DNA from: Bacillota bacterium
GTDB lineage: Bacteria; Bacillota; Clostridia; Acetivibrionales; DSM-1351
Reading direction: 5' to 3'
NCBI GenBank assembly: GCA_023444055.1
Contig: JAEZRV010000060.1
Location: 1-64,000 of the forward strand
DNA length: 64,000 nucleotides
Under the pieces are notes generated by a model. The model was not told where the DNA came from, did not search any database, and saw only the letters and a list, made by a program, of their open reading frames with translations. Positions 51,442-60,342 of the stretch are shown here, in pieces. The translations under genes and the position numbers were made by a program. Each line of letters begins with the position of its first letter. Within the stretch, counting starts at the first letter, position 1.

Positions 51442-51468
51442 ATTCGCTATTTCCCTATTTTTTCCTTT
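51442..51468 (-). promoter_or_regulatory. SigH-like promoter of the spoIIA genes
   Basis: Minus strand AAAGGAAAA, 13-bp spacer, CGAAT, resembling the SigH consensus RWAGGAWWT-N12-HGAAT. spoIIA is SigH-dependent in Bacillus. It overlaps the whiA stop codon. The match is partial in an A-rich region. Confidence 0.4.
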
Positions 51469-52415
51469 TAATTTATCAAGCTACTTCTTTCTCTGATATT
51501 ATTAGCTATTTCATCTAATTTTCTAAGTCTATGATTAACTCCTGACTTACCTAGCTTGGGTGTTAACATTTCTCCTAGTTCTTTTAGGCTTAATTCAGAA
51601 TATTCAAGCCTCAAATTTGCAATGTCAATAAGATTTTCTGGAAGATTTTTAATACCCATGGTGGATTCAATTAATTTGATATTTTCCGCCTGCCTTACAG
51701 ATGCATTTACTGTTTTTTCAAGGTTCGCGGTTTCGCAGTTTACTATTCTATTAACACTATTTCTCATGTCCTTTAGTATTCTTACATTTTCAAATTCCAT
51801 TAATGCACCATGTGCACCAATAATATTTAAAAAGTCCACTATGTTTTCACCCTCTTTTATATATGCTACATAGTTTCCTTTTCTTATAATTATTTTTACA
51901 TTTATTCCATAGTCCTTTAGTATTTCTTTAATAATTTCTGTACACTTTTTGTTTCGAGTTGCAATTTCTAAATGATAGGTTTTTTCAGGGTCACTGACAG
52001 AACCCCCTGATAGGAAAACTGCTCTAAGAAAGCTTTTTTTACAACAAACTTTTTTTAGTGTAGTATTTATAGGAAATAAATCATCTTCATTAAATGCGCT
52101 AATTTCAAAATCATAAAGTATTTTATTAATCATTTGCATAGATGCAAAAATTATTGAATACGAAATATGTTTTTTAAGTTTACTGCTTCTTCTTATCGAA
52201 ACCTCTGGGCTCATACCATATACTTTTCTTACTGCAGTATATAGTCTTCTAGCAAATGCAGCATTTTCGGTAATGACCTTAATATTTCTTGAATCCTTTT
52301 CATGTAAAAATAGATTACCTGATAAAACAACTCCGAAAATTTCAGACTTTTTGCAACATTCATCATTTAGCTCTATTCTGCAAAGCTCATCTTTTACTAA
52401 AGTTGAAAAAGACAC
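51468..52415 (-). CDS. whiA: DNA-binding protein WhiA
   Basis: 315-aa WhiA: an N-terminal LAGLIDADG-homing-endonuclease-like domain (about 1-220) and a C-terminal helix-turn-helix (about 235-310, with PENLIDIANLRLEYSELSLKELGEML and SGVNHRLRKLDEIA). In Firmicutes it influences chromosome segregation and cell division, and in Actinobacteria sporulation. I chose the GTG at 52415 (MSFSTLVKDEL, the family's usual beginning) with GGGAG 8 nt away; the in-frame GTG at 52424 is too close to that Shine-Dalgarno sequence. In many relatives it directly follows yvcK; here a debranching enzyme gene lies between. Confidence 0.94.
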   Translation of the reverse strand: MSFSTLVKDELCRIELNDECCKKSEIFGVVLSGNLFLHEKDSRNIKVITENAAFARRLYTAVRKVYGMSPEVSIRRSSKLKKHISYSIIFASMQMINKILYDFEISAFNEDDLFPINTTLKKVCCKKSFLRAVFLSGGSVSDPEKTYHLEIATRNKKCTEIIKEILKDYGINVKIIIRKGNYVAYIKEGENIVDFLNIIGAHGALMEFENVRILKDMRNSVNRIVNCETANLEKTVNASVRQAENIKLIESTMGIKNLPENLIDIANLRLEYSELSLKELGEMLTPKLGKSGVNHRLRKLDEIANNIRERSSLIN

Positions 52416-52589
52416 CTCACTCACTCCCTAAACAAGCTCTCATGCCAACTTATAATACTTATCTTTTAATTAGTTGCGCAATCAATATTATATTATCTTC
52501 TCTTTATTATTATTCATCACAGATAAAGCCATTAGTGCACCATTAAACGCTATATCAATAACTATTTAATAGTGCACTTTTAATATAAA

Positions 52590-54557
52590 TTAAATCTGAG
52601 CATCCTCAACCGCTGCTCTTAAAATTTCAGACACGCTCCATGCCTGTGCAAAGCAGCCTCTAGGATAGTGAGGAACATTTCCATCAAATATCTCGGAAAT
52701 ACTACCCAACCCACCATCCTTCATATGATCAATAAATGGCAAAATAAAATCTAAAGCATTTTTTCTGGCTACTTTTGTTGATCCATTAACTCTAACATAA
52801 GCCTTTATAAACCTTCCTAGAGGCCATGTCCAAACAGTTCCCTGATGATATGCACCATCTCTGCTCCATACATCCCCCGAATATACACCCTTATATTGCG
52901 AATTATTTTTAGATAGGCTTCTTAATCCATATGGTGTGTATAGTTCCTTCCACACTTTTTCCACAATACTCTTAGCCATATCACCATCAACAACTGCAAA
53001 TGAAAGTCCAACAGCCATTATCTGATTTGGTCTTACACTTGGATCTTTCCCAAAATCATTAACTACGTCATACAAGCAATTGTCAGTACCATTCCAAAAA
53101 ACTTTTTCGAAAGAATCTTTAGTCTTATGAGCTAAATTAATATATATATCTCTATCTTCAAATTTCTTTGCCATATGCGACATAACCATTAATGCATTAT
53201 ACCACAAAGCATTTATTTCAACTGCTTTCCCATGTCGTGGAGTAACAACCCAGTCACCCACTTTTGCATCCATCCAAGTCAATTGGGTATGTGGATTTCC
53301 AGCCGTAATAAGACCATCTTCAGTCATTCTAATGTCAAAAACAGTTCCATCTCTAAATCCAATAAAAATTTCCTTTAGGCAATCATATATTTTTTCTTTA
53401 ATAAAACTATAATCATTCGTATATTCTAAATAATTATATACTGCTTCAAAATACCATAAAGCAGCATCAACACTATTATATGCAGGCTGTTGACCATCAT
53501 CTGGAAACATATTTGGTATAAGTCCATGCTTTACATATTTTGAAAAAGTGTAAAGAATATCTTTTGCATCGTCATACCTACCTGTAACTAGTGTAAGTCC
53601 ACTAAAGGCTATCATTGTATCTCTGCCCCAATCAGTAAACCACGGGTATCCGGCTATCACAGTTTTAGAATCTGTAGATTTTCTATAGACAATAAAGTTA
53701 TCTGCCGCTAAAACTAGTCTTCTACACAGTTCATTATTATATGCCTTTTTGTCCAGCAGCTCAGATAGGCGCTTTTCTTCTGCATTAATTACTTCTTCAG
53801 CATCAATCTTACAACTTTCAAGTTTCTCAATAGTTGCAACAAAAGATATCGTTTTACATTCTGAGGGTTTCAGCTCAATGCTAAAATATCCTGGCATAAA
53901 ATGATCCTCAAAGCTATCAAGACCACGTTCCTGCTCAAGAGTATAAAGCATATTATAAAAATAGCAATTATCAAGCTTTTTAAACTGTCCTATACTTGTA
54001 CTAAAACTCAATGTTACATCAGAGCCTTTTGGTGTAATGCTTGCTCCATTATCATTTGCCACTGTATCAAAATGCAAATAGCTGCAATTGCTTTGATGGT
54101 GATGATCTCTATAATTAATTAATGGTGAAAGCTTTAAAACAGCAGCTTTTGAACCATTTCTAATCTCATATCTAACGACAGTAGTATTTTCCCCGTACTT
54201 CATTGCAATTTTCTTTTTTACGAAAACATCCTTATAGCTATATACAAACTCAGGAAGATAATCATATTGAACCCTTTGAAGGTTATTAAATCCTTGGTTT
54301 ATATATCCGTCTGATGTCTTGAATGAAGCAAAAGATGCCGAAGTACCATCCTCAAAAATCAAATCCTCCATAACATTGGATAAAAGCAGATGCCTACTTG
54401 TGGGCGGCTTCAACGCCGCTATAAGCAAACCATGATAACGTCTGCTGTTTGAACAAATTAATGACCCTGATGCATACCCGCCTATTCCGTTTGTTATAAT
54501 CCATTCTCTGCTACTTCCTTGCTCATAACTATACCAATAGCTTTTTCCAAACTCCAT
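52590..54557 (-). CDS. Amylo-alpha-1,6-glucosidase / glycogen debranching enzyme family protein
   Basis: 655-aa two-domain protein. The N-terminal beta domain (about 1-260) includes EWIITNGIGGYASGSLICSNSRRYHGLL. The C-terminal (alpha/alpha)6 GH133-type domain includes VIAGYPWFTDWGRDTMIAFSGL, PHTQLTWMDAKVGDWVVTPRHGK and a carboxylate-rich VWSRDGAYHQGTVWTWPLGRF. Likely cleaves alpha-1,6 branches of glycogen. The start at 54557 (MEFGKSYWYSYEQGSS) lies 6 nt after a type A hairpin element, with AAAGGAGG on the far side. It separates whiA from yvcK. Confidence 0.93.
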   Translation of the reverse strand: MEFGKSYWYSYEQGSSREWIITNGIGGYASGSLICSNSRRYHGLLIAALKPPTSRHLLLSNVMEDLIFEDGTSASFASFKTSDGYINQGFNNLQRVQYDYLPEFVYSYKDVFVKKKIAMKYGENTTVVRYEIRNGSKAAVLKLSPLINYRDHHHQSNCSYLHFDTVANDNGASITPKGSDVTLSFSTSIGQFKKLDNCYFYNMLYTLEQERGLDSFEDHFMPGYFSIELKPSECKTISFVATIEKLESCKIDAEEVINAEEKRLSELLDKKAYNNELCRRLVLAADNFIVYRKSTDSKTVIAGYPWFTDWGRDTMIAFSGLTLVTGRYDDAKDILYTFSKYVKHGLIPNMFPDDGQQPAYNSVDAALWYFEAVYNYLEYTNDYSFIKEKIYDCLKEIFIGFRDGTVFDIRMTEDGLITAGNPHTQLTWMDAKVGDWVVTPRHGKAVEINALWYNALMVMSHMAKKFEDRDIYINLAHKTKDSFEKVFWNGTDNCLYDVVNDFGKDPSVRPNQIMAVGLSFAVVDGDMAKSIVEKVWKELYTPYGLRSLSKNNSQYKGVYSGDVWSRDGAYHQGTVWTWPLGRFIKAYVRVNGSTKVARKNALDFILPFIDHMKDGGLGSISEIFDGNVPHYPRGCFAQAWSVSEILRAAVEDAQI

Positions 54558-54563
54558 ATATAT

Positions 54564-54613
54564 GTCCATGTCCCGCATTCTACACAAAACCACATTAAAG
54601 AAATGACATGGAC
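54564..54613 (-). repeat. Hairpin element copy 9 (type A), between SD and ATG of the debranching enzyme gene
   Basis: Minus-strand outer stem GTCCATGTC with GACATGGAC, 9 perfect pairs. AGGAGG lies 6 nt before the stem (TGCCGA), and the ATG 6 nt after it (ATATATATG). The loop differs slightly from the spoVAC copy (CTTTAATGTGG for CTGTCATTTAG). Confidence 0.88.
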
Positions 54614-54709
54614 TCGGCACCTCCTTTTTTTATTTTTTTAATTTATTTCACACTTACACTCCTATCTATTATTAGTATTCACATAATATGGTTGGAGAAT
54701 TTATTCAAA

Positions 54710-56026
54710 TCATGTATTTAATCTTTCTCTCGCATAGTAATAGTCAAGAACTCTATCCTTATCACGAGATAAAACAAGATCTGAAACCAATTCTATTATT
54801 TTTTTTGCAAGTTTGTTTGAATCATGTCTTACTAAATTATTATTTACTGCCTTAAAATCACCAGTTATAAGTTCAATCCCCATTTTTTCAACCACATCAG
54901 AGTCAACCTTTACAAGCTCTGCCCCATCTACCAAATATCTTTCCCGTAGTTCATCTGGTATAGAAGAGTTATTAACCACACAAAAATCAATTATTCCCTT
55001 TTTGGTATGTTTTTCAATAGCTTTTACATGATCACTTAGTGTATACCCCTGAGTTTCGCATGGTTGTGTCATAACATTGCATACATATACAATTATTGCT
55101 TTTGTTTTTTGTAGTGCTTCACATACCCCCCCCACTAAAAGATTTGGTATAATGCTTGTATACAGGCTACCAGGTCCTAATACTACTATATCAGCTTCCA
55201 TAATTGCCTCAATAGCTTCATTTAATGGCTTTACGTTTTGCTGATTAAAATAGACTCTTTCAATTTTTGAATCATCAGTTAAATCTCTATGTCCAATATT
55301 AAATTCTCCCAAAATTGTATTTCCATTGTCTGTTTCAGCGCACAATCTTACATCATCAAGAGTAATAGGTAAAACTTTACCTGTTACAGCTAAAACATCA
55401 CTCATTTTCTTAACAGCCTCTTCAAAGCTATCAGAAATACCGTCCATAGCAGCTAGAAATAAATTACCAAAGCTTTGCCCTTTTAGCATACCATCTTGAA
55501 ATCTGTATTGAAGAAGCTTCTGCATAATAGGTTCAGTATTAGCTAAAGCAAGTATACAGTTTCGAATATCCCCAGGTGGTAACATTCCAAGATCCTCTCT
55601 CAAAACTCCAGATCCTCCTCCATCATCTGCTACTGTTACTAATGCTGTCAGATTAGATGTATACTGTTTTAATCCTCTAAGCATAGTTGAAAGACCTGTG
55701 CCACCTCCAATAGCAACTATTTTAGGACCCTTTACTGATATTCTTTTTTCATTGAGAAGACTGCTCAAGCCTTCTGGATTTAAAGAATTTTTTTTATAAT
55801 GATTTAATGCAGAAAATATTGTACGAGCAAGTAACTTCAATGCAAATAATACAGAAACAACACCTAACAATGCTAAGATAATCATTAAGATAACAAAAGG
55901 AATGCCTTTACTATAATAGTCAATAGCAAATGTAATACTTAAGCAAATAAGTATTAGACCTACTGCAAGTAGCAACCCTAACCTAATCATTTTAGCACGT
56001 GGTACTCCCCAGTCTGTTGCTCTCAT
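54710..56026 (-). CDS. yvcK: YvcK/CofD-like gluconeogenesis factor
   Basis: 438 aa. Two N-terminal hydrophobic helices (about 15-32 and 38-62) precede a CofD-like Rossmann domain with GPKIVAIGGGTGLSTMLRGLK, VADDGGGSGVLREDLGMLPPGD and VVLGPGSLYTSIIPNLLV. The family binds UDP-sugars and is needed for growth on gluconeogenic carbon and for cell-wall homeostasis in Bacillus. The membrane helices are an extension over B. subtilis YvcK, seen in other clostridia. Its ATG overlaps the rapZ stop (ATGA), so the genes are translationally coupled. Confidence 0.94.
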   Translation of the reverse strand: MRATDWGVPRAKMIRLGLLLAVGLILICLSITFAIDYYSKGIPFVILMIILALLGVVSVLFALKLLARTIFSALNHYKKNSLNPEGLSSLLNEKRISVKGPKIVAIGGGTGLSTMLRGLKQYTSNLTALVTVADDGGGSGVLREDLGMLPPGDIRNCILALANTEPIMQKLLQYRFQDGMLKGQSFGNLFLAAMDGISDSFEEAVKKMSDVLAVTGKVLPITLDDVRLCAETDNGNTILGEFNIGHRDLTDDSKIERVYFNQQNVKPLNEAIEAIMEADIVVLGPGSLYTSIIPNLLVGGVCEALQKTKAIIVYVCNVMTQPCETQGYTLSDHVKAIEKHTKKGIIDFCVVNNSSIPDELRERYLVDGAELVKVDSDVVEKMGIELITGDFKAVNNNLVRHDSNKLAKKIIELVSDLVLSRDKDRVLDYYYARERLNT

Positions 56027-56898
56027 TTACCAACACCTCTACTATCTTTCTCTATATCCCTATGTTCAATGATAGTTCTATGCTCCTTCTCTTTCAGCCT
56101 TCTAAACACCTCATCTGCTATAGCAACAGATCTGTGTCTACCACCTGTACAACCTATTCCAATATCAAGTTGAGCTTTTCCTTCCTTAATATAATTAGGA
56201 ATAAGAAAATCCAACATATCATCCAGTTTCTCTATAAATTCCTTTGTTTCATGGGCAGATAAAACAAACTCTTTTACCATTTCATCCTTACCAGTTTTCA
56301 GCTTCATAGGAGCAATATAATAAGGGTTAGGAATAAATCTAACATCAAATACCAAGTCACAATCTGTTGGTATTCCGTATTTAAAACCAAATGAAACAAT
56401 ATTAATAATTATACCTTTAAATGTCTTTCCTTCCAAAAATATGTTATTTATTTCCTGCTTGAGTTGACGAGTAGCAAGTGTTGAAGTGTCAATAATATAA
56501 TTGGACTTTGATTTTATTGTCTCAAGAGCCTTTCGTTCTTCTCTTATTCCTTTTAGTAATCTTCCCTCTTGAGATAATGGATGCTGCCTTCTGCTTTCCT
56601 TATATCTCTTTACAAGAACATCATCAGCAGCTTCTAAAAATAATATTTCATATGAGAAACCTGATTGTTTAACCTCATCAAGAGCTGGGAAAAGATCATG
56701 CAGCAACTCTCCACCCCTGATATCTATAACCAGTGCAATTTTTTCCATTTTCCCTTCACTCTGAGCACTAATTTCAGCGAACTTAGGAATTAATGCAGGA
56801 GGCAAATTATCAACACAGAAAAAACCAATATCCTCTAAATAATTTGTTACAAGACTTTTACCTGCTCCTGACATACCTGTTACTATCACAAATCTCAT
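56023..56898 (-). CDS. rapZ: RapZ/YvcJ nucleotide-binding protein
   Basis: 291-aa P-loop protein. Walker A is VTGMSGAGKSLVTN. Other motifs are FCVDNLPP, LFLEAADDVLVKRYKESRRQHPL and, at the C-terminus, IGIGCTGGRHRSVAIADEV. In E. coli RapZ directs RNase E to GlmZ; in Firmicutes the homologue YvcJ hydrolyses GTP and its role is less clear. GGGAGG precedes the ATG. Part of the murB-rapZ-yvcK run. Confidence 0.95.
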   Translation of the reverse strand: MRFVIVTGMSGAGKSLVTNYLEDIGFFCVDNLPPALIPKFAEISAQSEGKMEKIALVIDIRGGELLHDLFPALDEVKQSGFSYEILFLEAADDVLVKRYKESRRQHPLSQEGRLLKGIREERKALETIKSKSNYIIDTSTLATRQLKQEINNIFLEGKTFKGIIINIVSFGFKYGIPTDCDLVFDVRFIPNPYYIAPMKLKTGKDEMVKEFVLSAHETKEFIEKLDDMLDFLIPNYIKEGKAQLDIGIGCTGGRHRSVAIADEVFRRLKEKEHRTIIEHRDIEKDSRGVGK

Positions 56899-56925
56899 TT
56901 GTATCCTCCCAAATCTTTTACCTTT

Positions 56926-57843
56926 TTAATTAAAGTCTCCAATAATCCTCAGCTCAGGTTCAAGTTCTACATTGAACCTGTCTTTCACGGTACTTTGAAT
57001 AAATTTAATTAGTTCAAGAACATCTTTGCAAGTAGCATTACCCGAATTAATTATAAAACCACTATGCTTATCAGATATCTTTGCGCCACCAATACTATAT
57101 CCTCTTAATCCACAATCATCAATCAGCTTGCCAACAAAATGTCCTTGTGGTCTTTTGAATACACTACCTGCACTAGGCCATTCAAGAGGTTGTTTATCTC
57201 TTCTTTTGAAGTTAAAATCATCCATTAGTTCCTTAATTTTTTCACTATCACCACGATTGAGCTTAAGTCTTGTTTTTAAAACAATGCCTTTAGTTTTTTG
57301 AATAATACTATTTCTATAAGAAAAATCATGTTCTTTACCTTTTACAGAAATTATGCAGCCACTAGCATCAATATACTCTGTCTGTTCAACTACCATAGAC
57401 ATTTCACCAATGTATGCACCTGCATTCATTGTTACAGCTCCACCGATGGTGCCGGGAATACCTTCTGCAAATTCAAGACCTGAAAGTGAGTTGTTTAGTG
57501 CTATTTTTGAAGCTGTAGATATAAGCATGCCTGCATCAAACTCGATGAACTCTCCTTCAACAGAATAATTATTCATGTTATCGTATATTTTAATAACTAC
57601 GCCTCTAATCCCCTTGTCAGATACTAAAAGATTGGTCCCGTTACCCATCACCATGTATGGGATTTTAGAGCTAGTAAAGTATTTTACAATCTCTTCTATC
57701 TGCTTACAGCTGTCGGGTAAAACCATTATATCCGCTGGACCGCCTATCTTAAATGAAGTGTGTTTACTCATAGGTTCATTAACTAAAACTCTTTTTTCTC
57801 CTAAAATTAAAGAAAGTCTATCAATAAGCTCTTGATTATGCAA
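56926..57843 (-). CDS. murB: UDP-N-acetylenolpyruvoylglucosamine reductase
   Basis: 305-aa FAD enzyme that makes UDP-MurNAc for peptidoglycan. Motifs: HTSFKIGGPADIMVLP, VMGNGTNLLV, FAEGIPGTIGGAVTMNAGAYIGEM, and the catalytic Ser region EWPSAGSVFKRP, marking a type II enzyme. The start is a TTG at 57843 behind GGGGGAG with an 11-nt gap. It lies 27 bp before rapZ. Confidence 0.96.
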   Translation of the reverse strand: MHNQELIDRLSLILGEKRVLVNEPMSKHTSFKIGGPADIMVLPDSCKQIEEIVKYFTSSKIPYMVMGNGTNLLVSDKGIRGVVIKIYDNMNNYSVEGEFIEFDAGMLISTASKIALNNSLSGLEFAEGIPGTIGGAVTMNAGAYIGEMSMVVEQTEYIDASGCIISVKGKEHDFSYRNSIIQKTKGIVLKTRLKLNRGDSEKIKELMDDFNFKRRDKQPLEWPSAGSVFKRPQGHFVGKLIDDCGLRGYSIGGAKISDKHSGFIINSGNATCKDVLELIKFIQSTVKDRFNVELEPELRIIGDFN

Positions 57844-57985
57844 TTTTCTGAACTCCCCCTTTCAAAAAGCTTGAAAATATATTTTCACATAATATTTAAT
57901 CTACACAGCAAAATTATATGCGTCATATTATATTACTCAACTCCCAAGCTACAAAATCAGTATCACATCTGAAAAGCAATTAATA

Positions 57986-58720
57986 TTAAGAATCACCTAG
58001 ATTCTTAATTCTTTTTCTTCTTTCTAGCAAATATACATCCATTTTTTCTACAGAGGTAGTAACTACCAGTTCTTCAGGTACTTCAGCCTCTTCAAGTAAT
58101 TTAGTCACATAGTCAAATTTACCAACACCGAAACTTATATGTGCATCACTCCCAGTTGTAATTCTAACTCCATATTTTTTGCACATACGAGCTATCTGGA
58201 TGCAATTTTGTTCACTACCCCTTCTTACAATTGCTGACTGATTGTTTATCTCAATAAGCTTGTTATAGTCTTTTGCAGCTTTAACAACCTTTTCTATATC
58301 AATTTGAAACTGTGGATTACCAGGATGAGCAAGTACATCTATATATGGATTTGATAAAACCTGTATCGCAGCATTTGTGTGTTCTTCAATTGTTGCTGGT
58401 TTTATGCATATATCGTGATAGCTTGCTAAAACCAAATCCAATTTTTCTAAATAGTAATCATCTAAATCAATTTTTCCATTATAATTAATAATATTCAGCT
58501 CTACGCCTTTTAAAACACGAACACCATAAAGTAAATTAGGTATTATTTCTAAATTGCCAAAATGGTATCGAAAAGGTGCTCCTGACATAGCTGGACCATG
58601 ATCTGACATATTAATCATTTGTATTCCATTAGTAAATGCCTCTTTTGCATTTTCTTGAATTGTGCTGTATGCATGCCCACTCGAAATTGTGTGAGTATGA
58701 GTATCTACTACTATTTTCAA
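57986..58720 (-). CDS. PHP-domain phosphatase (YcdX-like)
   Basis: 244-aa metal-dependent phosphoesterase of the PHP superfamily. Metal ligands are in DTHTHTISSGHAY, NMSDHGPAM, GVELNIINYNGKID, LASYHD, DVLAHPGNP and GSDAHISFGVG. Substrate unknown; relatives hydrolyse small phosphate esters. The start is a TTG at 58720 behind AAGGAGG. It lies 30 bp after hprK, in the common clostridial order hprK-PHP-murB-rapZ-yvcK-whiA. Confidence 0.92.
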   Translation of the reverse strand: MKIVVDTHTHTISSGHAYSTIQENAKEAFTNGIQMINMSDHGPAMSGAPFRYHFGNLEIIPNLLYGVRVLKGVELNIINYNGKIDLDDYYLEKLDLVLASYHDICIKPATIEEHTNAAIQVLSNPYIDVLAHPGNPQFQIDIEKVVKAAKDYNKLIEINNQSAIVRRGSEQNCIQIARMCKKYGVRITTGSDAHISFGVGKFDYVTKLLEEAEVPEELVVTTSVEKMDVYLLERRKRIKNLGDS

Positions 58721-58749
58721 TTTTTTCCTCCTTGAGTCTGTTTTGTCAC

Positions 58750-59703
58750 TTATCTCATATAAAAAGTTTCTTTATAAATAGTATTATTGTTAATATTTCC
58801 CAGAACTCTTTCACTCAGAACCTGTGCAGCATTATAGCCCATCTTCTTTTGTCTGTTGTTCATTGCCGCAACTTCTACAATAATAGCTAAATTTCTTCCA
58901 GGACTAACTGGAATAGTCAAGCATGGAACCGTCAATCCCAACACTTCTGTATATTCATCCTCAAGTCCTAACCTGTCATACACCTTTTTATCATTCCAGT
59001 GTTCAAGTTTAATAACAAGATTTATATTTTCTGTCATTTTAACAGATCCAACGCCATATAAATTTTTAACATCTAGTATTCCAATACCCCTAATTTCTAT
59101 GAAATGACGTATAATATCCGGAGCTGTACCTACAAGTGTTGTATCAGATACTTTTCTAATTTCAACATTGTCATCTGCTACAAGACGATGTCCTCTTTTT
59201 ACTAATTCAAGAGCAATCTCACTCTTTCCTACACCACTTTCACCAAGTATTAGGATACCCTCACCATATACCTCTACCAGTACACCATGCATACTTGTTC
59301 TAGGTGCCAATTGTACATTAAGATATCTTATTACACCACTCATAAATCTAGATGTAATATCATCTGTTCTAAGAACTGGTATGTTATATTTTCTTCCCAC
59401 CTCAATCATCTCAGGAAATACACCAAGTCCTCTTGCAACAACCATGCAAGGGAAACCACATTTAAAAAAATTATCTAGTCTTCTATACCTATCGCTTTCA
59501 CGAAGCTGCATTAAGTATGCAGTCTCTCCTTTACCGATAATCTGCATTCTATCTGTTCCAAAATACTCCATATATCCTGCCAATTGTAGCCCAGGTCTAT
59601 TAACATCTGCAGATGAAATTTCTATCTCCTCATGGTTTTTACATCCTGTCAATTCTTCTAATTTAAACTCTTCCTTTATTTCTTTTATGGTTACAGAAAA
59701 CAC
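58750..59703 (-). CDS. hprK: HPr kinase/phosphorylase
   Basis: 317-aa bifunctional kinase/phosphorylase acting on the regulatory serine of HPr and Crh-type proteins, the core of carbon catabolite control. Walker A is ILGESGVGKSEIALELVKRGH, followed by LVADDNVEI and the HPrK signature EIRGIGILDVKNLYGVG. Normal length. The start is a GTG at 59703 (or the TTG just before it) behind AGAGGTG. Its target could include the histidine-free HPr-like protein at 14256. Confidence 0.96.
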   Translation of the reverse strand: MFSVTIKEIKEEFKLEELTGCKNHEEIEISSADVNRPGLQLAGYMEYFGTDRMQIIGKGETAYLMQLRESDRYRRLDNFFKCGFPCMVVARGLGVFPEMIEVGRKYNIPVLRTDDITSRFMSGVIRYLNVQLAPRTSMHGVLVEVYGEGILILGESGVGKSEIALELVKRGHRLVADDNVEIRKVSDTTLVGTAPDIIRHFIEIRGIGILDVKNLYGVGSVKMTENINLVIKLEHWNDKKVYDRLGLEDEYTEVLGLTVPCLTIPVSPGRNLAIIVEVAAMNNRQKKMGYNAAQVLSERVLGNINNNTIYKETFYMR

Positions 59704-59898
59704 CAAAAAGCACCTCTATTCCTTCAAGATACATACTCTTGTATTATATAATACCTGTGATAAAAATGAAACACGGTAAATCAATAAATTTACAGTGTTT
59801 TCTTTTATTAATAATTGTAAATATTTTCGCACAAACATTATTAGCATAAATTCCATATACGTTAAAAAAGAACTATCCTATTCAGAACAGTTCTTTTT

Positions 59899-59972
59899 TG
59901 GAGCGGGTAGTGGGAATCGAACCCACGCAATCAGCTTGGAAGGCTGATGTTCTACCATTGAACTACACCCGC
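59899..59972 (-). tRNA. tRNA-Gly (anticodon TCC)
   Basis: Complete cloverleaf on the minus strand: acceptor GCGGGTG, D-arm with TAGTTCAATGGTAGA, anticodon loop CTTCCAA, T-arm GTGGGTTCGATTCCCAC, and an encoded CCA end. 74 nt. Confidence 0.96.
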
Positions 59973-60023
59973 ATAATCAATATATCAATATAACAACTCA
60001 GCGTAATGTCATTATGTAAATGA

Positions 60024-60098
60024 TGGAGCGGGTTAAGAGATTCGAACTCTCGACTTTCACCTTGGCAAGGTGACACTCTACCACTGAGTTAAACCCGC
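60024..60098 (-). tRNA. tRNA-Gly (anticodon GCC)
   Basis: Complete cloverleaf on the minus strand: acceptor GCGGGTT, D-arm CTCAGTGGTAGAG, anticodon loop TTGCCAA, T-arm GAGAGTTCGAATCTCTT, and encoded CCA. 75 nt. It lies 51 bp from the other glycine tRNA, likely in one transcript. Confidence 0.96.
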
Positions 60099-60307
60099 AT
60101 GACCTTTACGCAAGAGTAATTATACATACCAATTAATGTTTTGTCAACACATAATTTTTAGTTTTTATTAATTTTTTGTATCATTTTATCTATGCCCCAT
60201 ATCATTGTAGCCTTGGATTTTACATATTCTAACTGGAATTTATTGCTGTGCCCATAAAGGAATTTTAAAGTTTATTACTGGGTATAAATAGTAATTCATC
60301 CAAACGC

Positions 60308-60342
60308 ATTGTCAACCCTTTTCAAATTTAATGGTTGACAAT
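60308..60342 (+). promoter_or_regulatory. BirA operator of bioY
   Basis: Half-sites ATTGTCAACC (60308-60317) and GGTTGACAAT (60333-60342) are perfect inverted repeats separated by 15 bp, as in known BirA boxes. The right half covers the -35, so biotinylated BirA would repress bioY when biotin is plentiful. Confidence 0.88.

Noticed and set aside
4745..54613. Hairpin elements as transcription terminators
   Set aside because: None is followed by a T-run, and six lie between a Shine-Dalgarno sequence and the start codon of the gene they would cut off.
59168..59779. 203-aa plus-strand ORF antisense to hprK
   Set aside because: It mirrors hprK codons, is Ser/Leu/Pro-rich, and crosses the hprK start; hprK is certain.
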